From: Numida meleagris
Lineage: Eukaryota; Chordata; Aves; Galliformes; Numididae
Direction of reading: 5' to 3'
Length of the DNA stretch: 64,000 nucleotides
Assembly (NCBI RefSeq): GCF_002078875.1
Contig: NC_034412.1
Span: 29,671,333 to 29,735,332, forward strand
The position numbers were made by a program, and so were the translations under genes. The notes below the pieces were generated by a model that saw only the letters and a program-made list of their open reading frames with translations, was not told the DNA's origin and did no database searches. Below, in pieces: positions 36,801-49,688 of this stretch; the first letter of the stretch is position 1; every line of letters starts with the position of its first letter.

Positions 36801-39800
36801 CTGACATGAACTGGAAACTCAGGGTCCTTAGCCCCTACAGACTATGGTCTTCAGTAAATATTTCATTTAGCAATATATCAGAGTTCTGTCCTTGGATTCC
36901 AAAGCGTGCGCTCTTATCTATTTTAGCTCCAGAGCCTGACATGAAGACAGCTCACATTCAGCTCTAAAATTCAGCAGGTGTGGCCAATCACATTTCAATA
37001 GAACTGAGCTAGAAATTACTTAACATTGGCACATCAGACATATTTTTATGGTACAAAAGAGCTCATGTTCCTATGGGTCTTGGTGGTTACAAGCTCAAAG
37101 ATACTGGTTTTGAACTTTTGATATCAAAGAATGAATTCCCTTTACCATATCTTTGCAAGAGAGTGCTGAATGAAGTCACAGAGAAATGTGTCCGCTTTTA
37201 TAAATACATGGATCAGTTGGTATCTTATCTTCCATTAAAAGGAAATTGGATAAAACACTGCTTATGTCATCATTTGTTTCTATAAGTGCAATTCGCAATC
37301 TTATTTGACTTGCAGTAGAAAAAGTGCTGTCCACCTGTTTCTCCCGGTTTGGTCAGCTTTCCATCAGCTGTGCTTTGCCCTTCGAGCCCTTGTACTGGTG
37401 ATAGTGTGTAGGAAGGAAACTTGGCTAAAGCTTCATAATTCTGTCCAAAGACTCTGTAATTTGGGTAGTAAGAGAGAGAGGTAGAGGAGGAGAACCATTT
37501 TTAATTTTTAAACTAACACATCTGTTTTTTTTTAAGACATCAATTCAGGCTATGATGAAAATTAGCTGGAGCTGCACATGATTTAGAAGCTCTTGTGAAT
37601 AATTACTGTGATGTAGCTGTCTTGAGGGGTTTATACTACAGAGTAGCTCAGTGCTGATCTGTTTAACTTTCAGTGTGTTGTTTCAAGTGGTTCCTACTAA
37701 CTTGGGCCCTGAGTTGTTGCTTTATGACAGCAAGGTTCCCAGGTAACAGAACACAAGATAGGAATAGAAAGATCTAAATATATATGCATATTTTCCTGTT
37801 AAGCATAGGGTTCAAGTTGTTGCTGTCTTTAATAAGAATAAATACTGAGTGAAGCCCTGTTACTTATGAAATCCAGCCACAACGTTCCTAATTACAACTG
37901 GAAAATACTTGGGTCACAGCAATCTCTCCTTTAACAAGAAAATCCTGACTCTACATCAGAAGCTTCCAAGCCTTTACTACCTGGCCAAGGAGCAAGACTG
38001 TGTGATGAGAAAGAGACTGCTTTTAGTTCTAAACATCTTGCAGAGCTATAAACATCTTGCAGAGTTAAGTCATAATCCTGCAGCGGTTTGATATTACCAC
38101 ATGGTGTTGATAGAGTGCTTAGTGGCAAATAAAATGCATATGGAGCAAATCATCTCTGATGCATTTTTTTATCACCTCAATCTTTTTTTTGTGATGCAGT
38201 TTCATTTTCCTATATGAAGGCTCATTTTTATGACTTCTCTTTTTAATTTTGTGCCAATTTATTTTTCTCCGTCTCTCATGATCACACATTGTTCCAGTGT
38301 TATATAAACATTTGAAATTGTATTAATTGGGATTATTTTATTACAAATGTTATGGGTAGTTTCACTTCTTTCTATTTTTATGTCTGATGAAAGTTTGCAG
38401 TAGAAGTGTGATTGTTTACTGAGTGTATCTGACAATTTTACAATGTTTATTAATTACATTATTTTTAATAATTTAATAATAAGACAATAAATTGTCTTGC
38501 CAGCAAAATGTGAAGTAAAAGAATCCAGTGGAAGGAAATATATTGAAATTTCCTTAAATCACATAGTACATAACCATAGTGATCATAATTGTTGAATAGA
38601 TGGATAAAATAAGCTGAGTTTATCTGCCTGCAGGCACAAGTCAATTAATCAAGAAACCATGTTTACCGTATTTCTATTTCAGCTAACCAGAAGAAAAAAA
38701 CCCAGAAGGAAAAATACATATATAATAAGAAAATGCTTCTTTTTATAGGCGTTTTATTTCCGCCTTTCACAAGTCTCTGTAATCCTCTTCGGTGGTGCGT
38801 GTAGGTGTTTACAAATACTCTGAAGGGGCCCCTCGTGGAAGAGCTCCTGGCAGCTGGGAATTGTCTCCACTGCACACGGCAATGTTATCAGTGCTGTAGG
38901 TTTGACTGCAGTACTTCATGCTTTCAGAGAGCAATATTCAAACGGCTTGTCAGGATAAACTTTGTGTTATGTATTAGCTGGTACTGGAGCGAGAACATAG
39001 CCTCTGTACAAATAGCCCTTTCTCCCTTTCCTGGCCTTCTCAGAAAAGTAGAAACAGAAATATTTGCACAATTTACCCAGATGTTTCACGATGTGAGGGA
39101 GTACTGTGAAAATTCACTTTTTCTTGTCCTTTTTGTGCTTTTTGAGTATGGTGAAGACAGTGGCTCTAAAAATTAAAGACTTGTGAGGCATCTGGTAAAT
39201 CTTCGAGTATTACTGGATCAAATCTATTATTTGTGGACTACCAGTCATTCTTAGTCTGTGACCCCTATGGTCAGGCTTATCTGCAGTTGCTTACAGTCAC
39301 ATTTTCCTGCTTCCAGTTCTGACAACAAAAGCCATACTGCAAACCTCCCTTCTAACCCTTGTTCACAAAACCAGCTGTTGCTGCTGCTGCAGCTCATGCT
39401 GTGATGTGACCACCTTAATGTGATGTCTGATTGTAAGATTACAGCACAGGCGGTACGGATGCATGCCTACAGTCTCATCTTTTGCACTGTGCGGTGAGTT
39501 AAAGCTGTCAGCATTCACTTAGGAAATGTTTATGGATGCACATCATCATCATGAATACGAAGACTATCTCTGATGACGCTGTTCAGGTATAACTGAGTGG
39601 TCTTCTGAGTGTGGGTAGGGTAGCTTCAAACGGTACCAGTTGTTCCTTTCACCATGTTCCTTTTGTTGTCTTTTTTACCATGTTAAAGGAAAAGCAGATA
39701 CAAGTAATAGCCATAATGTGGGAATATTCAAGAAGAAGTACTTTACCAATTCCATACAGGCCCCAGAACAGCATATTTTTTTGCTGTTCAAACACTTATA

Positions 39801-42800
39801 TACTATATGGGAGAGATGTTGCTTGCAGGCTGCTGAAGCAGAATTGGTGGACTGAGGCCTAGTAATGGAAGAAATAGCTGGAATAATATGAAACCCTAAA
39901 GTACAGTAACAGGATGTATTTTCTAATGTAAAAATTTTATGAAGGCTGGTTTTTGGAGTAGGATGAAATCCCGACTGAATCACAATTGGCAGTTTGTTAT
40001 AGCAGCTCTTCCTGAATTTCTCATAAAGTGAGACAGGGTTGTTTTGGTTGAGGGTAAACAGTCCCCCAAAGGAAAAAATGGTATTAACGTGCTCCTAGCT
40101 CTAAATCAGAAAGAACTGCTGGTTGTCCTCTTTTAACTGGAGTTTTATTCTAATATCTTTCAGTCCTTCTGACTTCCATCTTTTTTTCTTTTTCTCCAGA
40201 TAATTTTAAAGAAGCACATGTGCTAAAAGCTAATCAAAACATTTTATCGAAACAGTTTTTATAAAGAAACAAGTTTCTGGCTGGTAGTTCTTCTCCCTTC
40301 CTCACTATATCTTTTACTTTGAAGACAAATTATTTTTAAGTGAGAAGAAATATTTTGGAAAACATTTCAATGTCTGGCGGAACAGCTGCAGAATGAAGTG
40401 TCTTGGGTTTTGATCTTCTTTAAAATGTCTTTGCATAAATTAGCAGAAAGGAAACATTTATAATTTATTGACATGTTTTGACTGTGAGCTTATGTTCCTA
40501 ACAATCTGATTAAATGAAAAAAATCATAATAATTTGCCTTTTCCTGCCAGCCTTAAAGTTTATTTCCTTTTCTGTAGTTTCCATCAATTGGGGCTACAGT
40601 TGCTTTTCTTGTGCCTTGGGACAAAGGACATACTCGATCATGGCAAGTCACTATTTTGCATTTATAATCCCAAAATATCATCTATCATAAAATTAGACCA
40701 CAGCCCACAATGTTAAGTGATAATCATCCCTGTCTTTTTCGTCTGCCTGTTGCTCTGTGCACTCCCACTAGCCTGGCCCTGAGAGATTATTGTGGCTTTG
40801 GCAGTGTTTACAGATTCAGACCAAACCACCGGGGGTTTCCTAACAGGGTTTTTTCTGGGGGTCTCAGCACACCTTGTGCTTGGCGCTGCACAAACACATG
40901 GTGAGAGTTAGTGCCTGACCTACAAAGGCGCCTCAAAGCTGCAGCAGCAGATACGTGGAGCAGAAACTGGAGCTGAGACTAATTAATCTGGTGTGGCGAC
41001 TCCAAACATCAATTAGCTGGGAACAAATTTTAATCCCTCCTTGAGCTGGGCAGGATTTCATTTGGTATCAAGAGGTGACAGGCTGTATCATTCACTTGCC
41101 ACACTTTGTGTTCTGGGAAGAGGCTTATTATATTAAGTCCTAATCTTTTTGGATTTTGTGCAGACCCAGTCACCTTGTTTCTGGGAATACAAGCACAGCC
41201 GTGTAGGACAAAGGGTGCTCAATGATATTATTTGCTTTTTGCTGGGTGCCATCACTGCCTGCAGTGCCAACCACTACCCCGAGCTGTGCAGTGTTGGAGG
41301 TAGCAGCCCTGCCCTGCTGAGCAGCACCAGCCTCTGGACCCCTCACAGCCACAGCATGAAGGCTGCCGCTGCTCATGCTGCAGGGCGGGCACTGTTAGTC
41401 GAAGGAACAAACACACAGCAGTCAAAGATGCATTAACACAAACTTTAAACTCGAGGGTCGATTCAGTATACAGGAAGCAAATTATTCTAGAAGCGTCTGA
41501 ATTCATTTATCTTCAGTCTGTGCGAGAGCCATTACTGGCCTGTCAGTCCTGGTCTCAGTGCCATCCAAATCAATTTTAGATCATGTTTGGCTTCCTTTTT
41601 TTTGCAAAACTGGAGAATAATAGTTACTGTGCAGTTGAGTGCAATGTCTTGGGTTGTGAAGGGCAGAAAAATATTAACCACAGTTGGCAGAACAGCTGGG
41701 ACTTGAACAGTTAGCCTCTAGATACATAGTTACAGCTCTTCTTCTCAAAGTCATAAGACATTTTGAGGGGGATTGGTTCCTCATTCTCATTTTGCTTTGC
41801 AAAAATTGTGTGAAAGTTGCAAGATTATATATAGTGACAAAACAGCCTATAGCAGTGACCAGAATTATGCTACCTGTGATTAATAAAAAATGACAACACT
41901 GCCTGTATGTGGCCTATCTCAGCAAAGAATCTGGAAGTTACAAATACAGTCTGATCTCTTTCCCAGTGATATCCGTGATGAAAGAGTCATCACATTATCT
42001 AACACAAGAACAGGCTGCTTGCAGAACTGATACACAAACTATATGCAGCGTGGCACGGTTAATCTTCCATTAAGCTGCAGCCACACCTGTTTGAAATGCT
42101 GCAAAATCCAACAGTTCATGGCCTCTTTACATAATGGTGTGAGACAGAGGTGAGGAGCATCACAGCCACTTCAGTCTGCAGAGGGACCAGGCAAACAGCT
42201 ACATCTTTGTCTGGGTACCTGTGCTAGGCTGCTCATACTGAATAAAAGCTCTATAAAATAATGAATAGTGGCTGGCTTCGGGACCTTGGGACAGATGTTT
42301 TCTCTTCCTCTGGTTGCTATTTGACACATCAGGGCCAGGGGGATCAGCTGAGAACACACACTGTGGAGCATGAGTCCAACATCAGTGACCTGGAGGAGTT
42401 TCCCCATCAACACTGTGTACTGAGGGTAAAAGTAAAGCCCTAGTGCATAGCTCTGCAGGATTTCTGAGTTCTACTGCAGGCTGAGTATTTGTCCTCATTT
42501 TTACTGTGTTTCATGTTTAACCTCCAAAATGGCCTAGATTCTGTAGGGCAAAAAAAATAAAGGTAACCACTAGCCAAAGAAATTCCTGTACCTTTTGATT
42601 TTCTGGGTTCTCTCCAGGAAGTACTGTGTGGCACCACGTCTCTTGGTTTCTTTTGAAATCAAGCACCTTCAGAGACTCAATGCCCTCTTCTCACAGCACT
42701 GAGGAAGTGATTCATTACTGACTGGGAGAGAGGAAAGTGTGCAATTGGTATCTGTTGCAACTTGATTTCTATATGCTGATTTATTTGCTTTTTTTTCTAC

Positions 42801-45298
42801 ATAGGAAAAGTTCCTGTGAAGTGGTGGTGGTGTCAACTTTGTGATCAGATATAGCCTGCAACAAAATAAATGTGGAAGTGATGAGGAAGACCTTATGTTT
42901 ACTCTCTGAATATTTTTATTTAGTGTAAGATAAAGGTCATTCTGGAGAAATATGTTGAGAATTCTTGTGAGGCTGGCAGACATCTAATGTAACCAGAGAA
43001 CCAGGATGTTTACAAACGATTTAAACAATAGGAGGAAAAAGGCTGTATTTTTGGAAATCTATGAGTTTTCTATTTAAATTAAAGGACAATCACCTGGATC
43101 ATGTCTTCTGAGCTGGGAAGTGCACACATTGCAGAAAACATCTGGTGTAGAATGATTTCCTCTGTTACTGTTCAGAGATGCAGCAACAGTAGCCCACCAC
43201 TCTTCCCTTCCTTGTGGTAAGGTGAATGGCACTTGGCAGGCACTTACATGCTACTCTGCAAAAACATACATCTGAAAGAACAAGCCTTAACAGGTATAAG
43301 AGATAATACGGAATTCTGAATCACTTTCTGAAACCTCCTTTTCTTTTGAGGTGTCTCACTCCTGCTGAAATTGGAAGAGCTGGAAAATAAGTTACTGCTG
43401 AGGTCACTGTAATCAGGAAGTGTAAATTAAAGAAGAGCCCTTTAAGCATTGTGTATTTACATTATGTAAAATGTACTTTTCATTTGCTCTCACCACCCCC
43501 CTCTTTGCCTAATTCTGAATAACAGTAGTTTTCTTCTGTGTCGAGGTCTCAGAGTTTGTATACTAAGAAATAAAGGATGAGGCAAGGGAAGCTTGCCTCT
43601 TGAATCTGCTGCCTTCTTATCTGGTAGGCAGATATGATGGATCAAGAATCCTCTGGGTATAGAGAACTAACTGGATGAAGATTTGGGATACATTGCCATT
43701 TTCATCTAATTGGATGAAAAAAATGTATCTGGTGAAAAGGTGTCGTTGTGTATCAGCCTAAGTCAAATCAACAGTTTCAGAGTTTCTCTCCTGTTCCAAC
43801 TACACGACAAAGAGCATCTCTTTGACTGTTGTCAGTTGCTCTTTTTTGGTGTGAAAAGGCTGTGGGTAAAATGACAAAGAAAGGTGCCCTTTGAAGGGAC
43901 AATGGCCTGGTGAGGAGCACTGACTGAATTGCTGCTGGCATTTACTTATTTTTTAAAAGCAGAAGTAGGTGTAATCTGCCTCAACAGGTGGTGTAAATGC
44001 CTTCCATAAACAAAATGGTTAAAGAACTTATAAGTATTTGGCTTGGCACGTCCAAGGGAAGCCTCCAACATTTACAAATGGATAATGTAGTTCAGAAGGG
44101 TGCTTACAAGCTGGTCATAATACAGCTTATACCAATTTTGGTCAAACTTGCATTGTCCACCTTGTAGCACTTTATCCATTTATAATGACATCTTAGAAAA
44201 GTATATAGTTTCATGATAGAATTTCTGAATAAGCAGATAATGTCAAATTTGACTATTGCCTATGCTAGGTTCAGTTTGGAGATGAGGTCCTAAAACCAAA
44301 CTTTTGGTCTTGCTTCTAGAAAAACACAGAGTTGTATCAGACACTCACTTTATGACTGACTTACCTGCCGTGCTTTATTCTTCTATGTATTCTCCATCCT
44401 CACTGTTGAAGTATTCTCTCTTTTGCCAGGCAGTGAAATAAAATATTGTAAGCATTAGTAATTAATTACAGAAGAATCATTACTAGCAATCAAATCTAAG
44501 GCATCTGACTTCCTCAGACATCTGCTAGACAATCTTGGGCTGTCTTTCTGCTGCTGGTAATCTATCTAACCTTCAGCGTTGCATTGCAGAAGAGGGTTGC
44601 AGCACTGTTGTCTCGCCCAGTTACTCAGGATGCTGGTGCCTGGCAGACAGCAAACTTGTGCAGCCAGAGACCTGCCATGGTGGATGCAACCCGTGCTGCT
44701 TTGAACAGGGGAGGACTAGAGACAACCTAGCACTTAGCACATGAATATTGCCAAGTGTTTTTTGTACTCATTTCCATTACTTCACAGCTCTTGGGTTGTG
44801 GCTGATCCTGTGAATACTGAGACAGTGACACTATTACATGTAAGAGAGGTGAATGAGGTGAAAAGTAAAACCATTTAGGTTTACTAAAAAGAAGCTGTAA
44901 AATCATTGTCAGATTTGCATGCTAGATCCTAGATCTAAGGGAAAAAAAAGCTGTTCTAAGAGCTTTTGTCTATATAGGAGGTGACTTTTCCATAGTCTAA
45001 AACTGTTAATGCAGTTCATTGCCAATTTACTGCTGCTTCTGCCTCTGGGATTAGTATTAGGAGTGGGGCTGGATGCAGGACAGAATAGCTACAACTATAA
45101 TAGCATGCAACATACCTGTTCCCAATGATGCTCTTGGTTGCAGTAAGATACTAGAACTGCCTGAAATTGCTCTAAATGACTACTGACAAGTACTTTACAA
45201 TGGCTTGCTGAATTAAGGAGAAGAGACAAAACAGTAGGCACTGAAAGGCAGACACTGAAACTTTGGAACATGTCATTAGGCAATAGTACCAGCATAAT
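30805..45298. other. Intergenic, no gene recognised
   Basis: This is mostly AT-rich with some GC-richer patches (about 35790-35880, 41220-41400, 42150-42450). It contains an A/C-rich simple repeat (36582-36640). The longest open frame (38805-39176, 123 codons) has no recognisable family, no splice context and no codon bias that I can judge. Possible conserved non-coding stretches are noted in the findings. Confidence 0.6.
36582..36640. repeat. (AAAAC)/(AAC) simple repeat
   Basis: Runs of ACAAAAC, AAC and poly-A units on the plus strand. No flanking element was recognised, so it may be a decayed poly-A tail or plain microsatellite. Confidence 0.8.
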
Positions 45299-45425
45299 TG
45301 TCAATGGTTTACGGGCGTTAGGCCCAATTCCATGACGAAGGGGATGGGGGACCCACGGGCCCACGTCCCGGGAAAAGGGGAAAGGGGAAAAGGGTAGGGA
45401 GATGGCCCTGAGAGCAAAGAACAGC
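45299..45425. mobile_element. LTR fragment, second copy, cut by assembly gap
   Basis: About 127 bases align to the left end of the solo LTR at 53308. Both copies begin at exactly TGTCAATGG, and both carry GGGGGACCCAC- or GGGGACCCACAGG-like and AGGGTAGGGAGATGG segments. The copy runs into Ns at 45426. The shared left boundary supports it as a true element end. Orientation of the LTR is not determined. Confidence 0.75.
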
Positions 45426-45971
45426 NNNNNNNNNNNNNNNNNNNNNNNNNNNNNNNNNNNNNNNNNNNNNNNNNNNNNNNNNNNNNNNNNNNNNNNNNNN
45501 NNNNNNNNNNNNNNNNNNNNNNNNNNNNNNNNNNNNNNNNNNNNNNNNNNNNNNNNNNNNNNNNNNNNNNNNNNNNNNNNNNNNNNNNNNNNNNNNNNNN
45601 NNNNNNNNNNNNNNNNNNNNNNNNNNNNNNNNNNNNNNNNNNNNNNNNNNNNNNNNNNNNNNNNNNNNNNNNNNNNNNNNNNNNNNNNNNNNNNNNNNNN
45701 NNNNNNNNNNNNNNNNNNNNNNNNNNNNNNNNNNNNNNNNNNNNNNNNNNNNNNNNNNNNNNNNNNNNNNNNNNNNNNNNNNNNNNNNNNNNNNNNNNNN
45801 NNNNNNNNNNNNNNNNNNNNNNNNNNNNNNNNNNNNNNNNNNNNNNNNNNNNNNNNNNNNNNNNNNNNNNNNNNNNNNNNNNNNNNNNNNNNNNNNNNNN
45901 NNNNNNNNNNNNNNNNNNNNNNNNNNNNNNNNNNNNNNNNNNNNNNNNNNNNNNNNNNNNNNNNNNNNNNN
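45426..45971. other. Assembly gap (546 Ns)
   Basis: Unsequenced bases. The left side is LTR sequence and the right side is a TTCCC array, so the gap probably hides the rest of the LTR and more of the array. Long open frames drawn across it are artefacts. Confidence 0.98.
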
Positions 45972-46044
45972 TTCCCTTCCCTTCCCTTCCCTTCCCTTCC
46001 CTTCCCTTCCCTTCTCTTCCCATCCCTTCCTATCCCTTCCCATG
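45972..46044. repeat. (TTCCC)n pentanucleotide array
   Basis: About eight perfect TTCCC units directly after the gap, then variant units (TTCTC, CATCC, TATCC). The true length is unknown because the array starts inside the gap. Confidence 0.95.
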
Positions 46045-46909
46045 CTCACTTCCCCTAGACTGTTCTTTCAAAGTGCCTTTGTGCTCAGTCACCACCTCTG
46101 AGAGTGTGAAGGGCAGATCACTCACAATGTTTGCTGAATCCTTGCCCTTCCTACTTGAATTGCCCACAGGGAAGGCAATTAATTCAGGCTTTTTATAAAC
46201 AGTAAGGACCATTTTTGAGCACCAATTTTTTTTTAATTTGTTTTATTTTAAACAAAAATTCTAACTAGAATTTACCATTAGGTTTTTCATTTTACTTAAA
46301 ACTTTCTGTACTACACTGATTTTTATATTATGCTGAAGTATAGATTGCTATGACCAAATATTCTTTACTGTTTTACAGGAGTGCTTTAATTAGGAATTGC
46401 TCCTAAGTGGGCCGTGGGACTGCCTCCCTTGTACGGAGGCCAGAAATGGAGCAGAGCTCCATCCCTTCAACATGCTGACTCATTTAACTCTGCTCTGCTG
46501 GTACATAAGTCAGTAGCATTTACCTCTGCAAAACATAAAATTCCTTTCTTTTATAGCTCTCAGGCAACAATATTTCTCCTCTTGCAACTGGCCATGCACC
46601 TAGAACATAATCTCATCCTTAGCAGTTAATTTTAGAAAGGAGAATAAATAGTAGTGTGTCAAGATTATATATATAGCATCTTGGTGTACTGCAGTTTTGT
46701 CCTAAGGTGTTTGTTATTTGGCAATGACAGAGAAGTGGGTTGTTGGTGGTTTTTTTGTTTGTTTTTGTTTTTGTTTTCCTGCTGAGGAATAAGACTTTCA
46801 TTTGAACAGCTCACTGCTCCTAAGAAACCAACTTTAGAGGGAAATCCTCAGAAATTGAGGAGTAGTATCCTGTTTTGGACTAGATTTCACTTTCTATGGT
46901 GGGTTTATA
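46045..46909. other. Intergenic, no gene seen
   Basis: Ordinary AT-rich sequence with a T/G-rich run near 46740-46776. It ends in the TA dinucleotide (46908-46909) that flanks the mariner element. Confidence 0.65.
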
Positions 46910-47445
46910 CAAGGGCTGCTCTGAAAGTAATGCCTCCTATTTTATTATGCTGGCTCACAATGTCAGAGGTGGATGTTGGTGGTATGGCAGTAGAGACTGA
47001 ACCTTCCCACCAACATTCCATTCCAAGTTGTTGCTGTGTGACAGATGGCAGCAGAGGGGCACTCTGACCAAGTGGCATCTGACATGGAAGTGCATATGAA
47101 GCAAAAGTGTGTCATTGAATTCCTCCATGTGGGAAAAGTGGCACCCACTGACATTCACTGACACTTGCTGAATGTTTCTGGAGACCAAGCAGTGGATGTG
47201 AGCACACTGAGGCAGTGTGTGGTGTGTTTCAGCAGTGGCAACAGTGACAGTGGGTCACCTCTGCTAGTGCAGATTTTTACAAATGCAGCTCTTGCAAAAA
47301 TGCATAGCTAATGGTGGTGGCTATGTTGAAAAATAGTGTTTTGTAGCTGAGAATCTGCACTATCAAATTGTGTTGTTGTGCTCATTTTATCTGCTGTAGT
47401 TTCCACAGAAATAAACAGAAGGCATTACTTTTGGAGCAACCCACC
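46910..47445 (+). mobile_element. Galluhop-like mariner element, internally deleted, with TIRs
   Basis: Terminal inverted repeats match: the left end (AAGGGCTGCTCTGAAAGTAA) mirrors the reverse complement of the right end (GTGGGTTGCTCCAAAAGTAA), and the similarity extends about 30 bases. A TA dinucleotide lies just outside each end (46908-46909, 47446-47447), the standard mariner target. At 536 bases it is less than half the length of an autonomous mariner. The middle keeps a remnant of the transposase N-terminus. I assign it to the avian Galluhop family from memory of that family's ends. Confidence 0.85.
47080..47225 (+). pseudogene. Mariner transposase N-terminal remnant
   Basis: The plus-strand reading near 47104-47222 gives KCVIEFLHVGK and GDQAVDVSTLRQC, resembling the first helix-turn-helix of mariner transposases. 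An in-frame stop lies between the two parts and the DD(D/E) catalytic domain is deleted. No function is expected. Confidence 0.65.
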
Positions 47446-47895
47446 TATGTTTGACAGTTAATCTGGAACCAAACAGCCACAAAGCAGAAATGCTCTTTTC
47501 TTCTTTTTATTAGTAGCTGAAATAGTCATTTGCAGAGCACATTGTAGGAGGAGATATGTGCCAAGTGCAGGTTTCTATTCCACAAGTTGTACAATTTTAG
47601 CAAACATGAAAAAATAAATGCAAAATTTTTGAGGACTTACGTTAGCTGAAATTGAATCATGAATCTTAGGTGAATGGCAAAGGTGCAAGTCTGCTTCATT
47701 TGTTAAAGTCTAAGTGCAAAAAAAAGTAAGGAAAATTCCAGGTCACTACCACTCAACTCTTTTTTAGATATGGCAAAGTGGGTATTAAGAGGCACTGTTT
47801 AGATTTAATAGCCTTTTGTATGTGCCGTGCACCAATTTAACTTGGAATTTGCTGTATTTATTGTTTTCTGGAAGCGTCAGAGGATGTGGCATCTT
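47446..47895. other. Intergenic, no feature seen
   Basis: AT-rich sequence between the mariner and the CR1 tail. Nothing was recognised. Confidence 0.6.
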
Positions 47896-48071
47896 TGATG
47901 GAGGTGGTTGAGGCACCATCCCTGAATGTGTTTAAAACCCATTTGGATTTGGTGCTCGGGGACATGATTTAGTGGTGGGTTGTTAGGGTAGTATGGTTAG
48001 GTTGCGGCTGGACTTGATAATCTTGAAGGTGTTTTCCAACTTGAGCAATTCTATGATTCTATGATTCTATG
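47896..48071 (+). mobile_element. CR1 LINE 3' end
   Basis: The 5'-truncated CR1 tail includes GAGGCACCATCCCTGAATG, GGGGACATGATTTAGTGGTG and TTTTCCAACTTGAGCAATTC, and ends in tandem TATGATTC units. The TTTAGTGGTGGGTTG block differs from the intron-2 copy, so it belongs to another CR1 subfamily. Confidence 0.92.
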
Positions 48072-49224
48072 AAATACATCTTTCACTCCCTCTCAGTGTT
48101 GAACTCTAAGCCTATCTAACCAAAAGGAAGCAATTTACCACAGTGAATGTGAGGCAGAAATCACTTCTCTACTGAGGGAAATCAACTCCTTCAGGAAAAC
48201 CAGCAGGCCCAAAAGAGCACTGAGACATAGCAGTCCTGGGAGGAACTGGTGCTTTGCAGTGGCCAGCACGCGCCACCACAAGGTACTCAGTGCTGTCATG
48301 AAGACCAGTCTGCTAGCCTGGGCCTGACCATGTTAATGTCAGCCTGTGGTTTCCAGGGTGGAGCTGGCCTGCTAGAAATATGGGTAAGCATGCTATGACT
48401 GGCCCAAATACCTGTGGAGGGACTTACCCCATGTCCTCCTCATTCTGTCAGGAAGAGCTCCAGGCTGCCACTATGACTCTCCATAAGGAAACAGTCTCTC
48501 ATCGCACCCCAAACACCACGCAGGACAGCTGAAACCTCAGGCTATTCTGTTTCATGGCAGCTTGCTGCTCAGAGCCTTTCCTTTGTGTTTCTTTCTTTGA
48601 TTATCAAGGAGGGATCCCACTCAGTTGCTTCCCCTGAAATCCCTCTGGCATCCCTGCATGGTTCGCCTCAAGGATGAGGACTTACAGCCTACAGAGCGGG
48701 GGATGAGAGGCAGACAGCTCTTCACCTAGAGCTGCCCTTAAAAATCCAGTGCTCAACCTGTTGTTAATGCCAGCTAAGCCTTTTCCTCCTTTTCATCTAT
48801 GTTATAGTTTCAAATGAATTAAAAAAGGGCTTTCTCTTGCTCCTTTGTAGCAATTTAATCTCCTTTATATATTATAGCACCAGTAGCTCTTGATCAACGT
48901 GTTGAAACCTTGTGTTCTGTTTTCAGCATTCTGCGAACAAAGGAGTGAGACTGACTGGTGTAGAAATAAAGAGCCTACTTTCCAAGACCAAAATAGTTTA
49001 TCATCCTCTGCTCTTCTCAGTGTGTTCTCAGCTTTTATCCGCTCTCTTACTAAAGGCTGCTGTGCATAGCTCTGATTTGTTGTTTACAGAGATGTAATTG
49101 TCAGAGCAGTTAAGGAATTCTGATCTTATATCCATTTTTGATCTCTGTTAACTTCTGTCTCAAGTTTATTTTCTCATATATCCAACCTCCATTCCCAGTT
49201 TGCACTGTCATTAGTTCCCTGTGC

Positions 49225-49250
49225 TTTTTTTTTTTTTTTTTTTTTTTTTT
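49225..49250. repeat. Poly-T run (26 bases)
   Basis: An uninterrupted T tract. Read on the minus strand it would be a poly-A tail, but the sequence before it matches no element that I know. Confidence 0.9.
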
Positions 49251-49610
49251 GCCCTGAACCCACTGCAGGAATAATTTAGGAGCTCTTCTACCTACCTGCG
49301 TGAAGTTTTGCAGGTGAAATTGAAGATGTGCCCCCATCTGCAAGGCTTGGGGATTGCTATGGTATCAACTGCATGAGCAGGTATTGACGAGCACCCCAAA
49401 AACAAATGCTCTAGAAACTGCTGGAAGAGATGACAGTTAAATTCCCAAATACTGGGGAACTGATATTTTTGTTGCCAGACAGAAGACTTGACAAGAGGAG
49501 AGCTGAATGAGTTTTGACCCCTGACTTCTTCAGGTTTTGCCCTTCAGTTAAGATGTCCACAGAAGGCTATTTTTCCAGAACAAAATTGCAGATAGAGATG
49601 AAAGAGAGAC

Positions 49611-49688
49611 TGCAGTAAAAAGAAAGAAGAAAAGATAAGGAAAGTTAGGGAAAAAAAAATAATAATAATAAAAAAAACAAAAAACAGA
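49611..49688. repeat. A-rich / (AAT)n low-complexity tract
   Basis: Purine-rich sequence passing into A9, several AAT units and A-rich ends. Confidence 0.8.

Noticed and set aside
38805..39176. 123-codon plus-strand frame
   Set aside because: Cysteine-rich look, but no recognisable family, no CpG island or Kozak start, and length possible by chance in 45 kb.
45301..46058. Long open frames of 218-243 codons
   Set aside because: They are read through 546 Ns, so the apparent length is an artefact of the assembly gap.
49110..49343. Retropseudogene ending in the 26-base poly-T (minus-strand poly-A)
   Set aside because: The sequence before the tail matches no gene that I recognise and no target duplication was evident.
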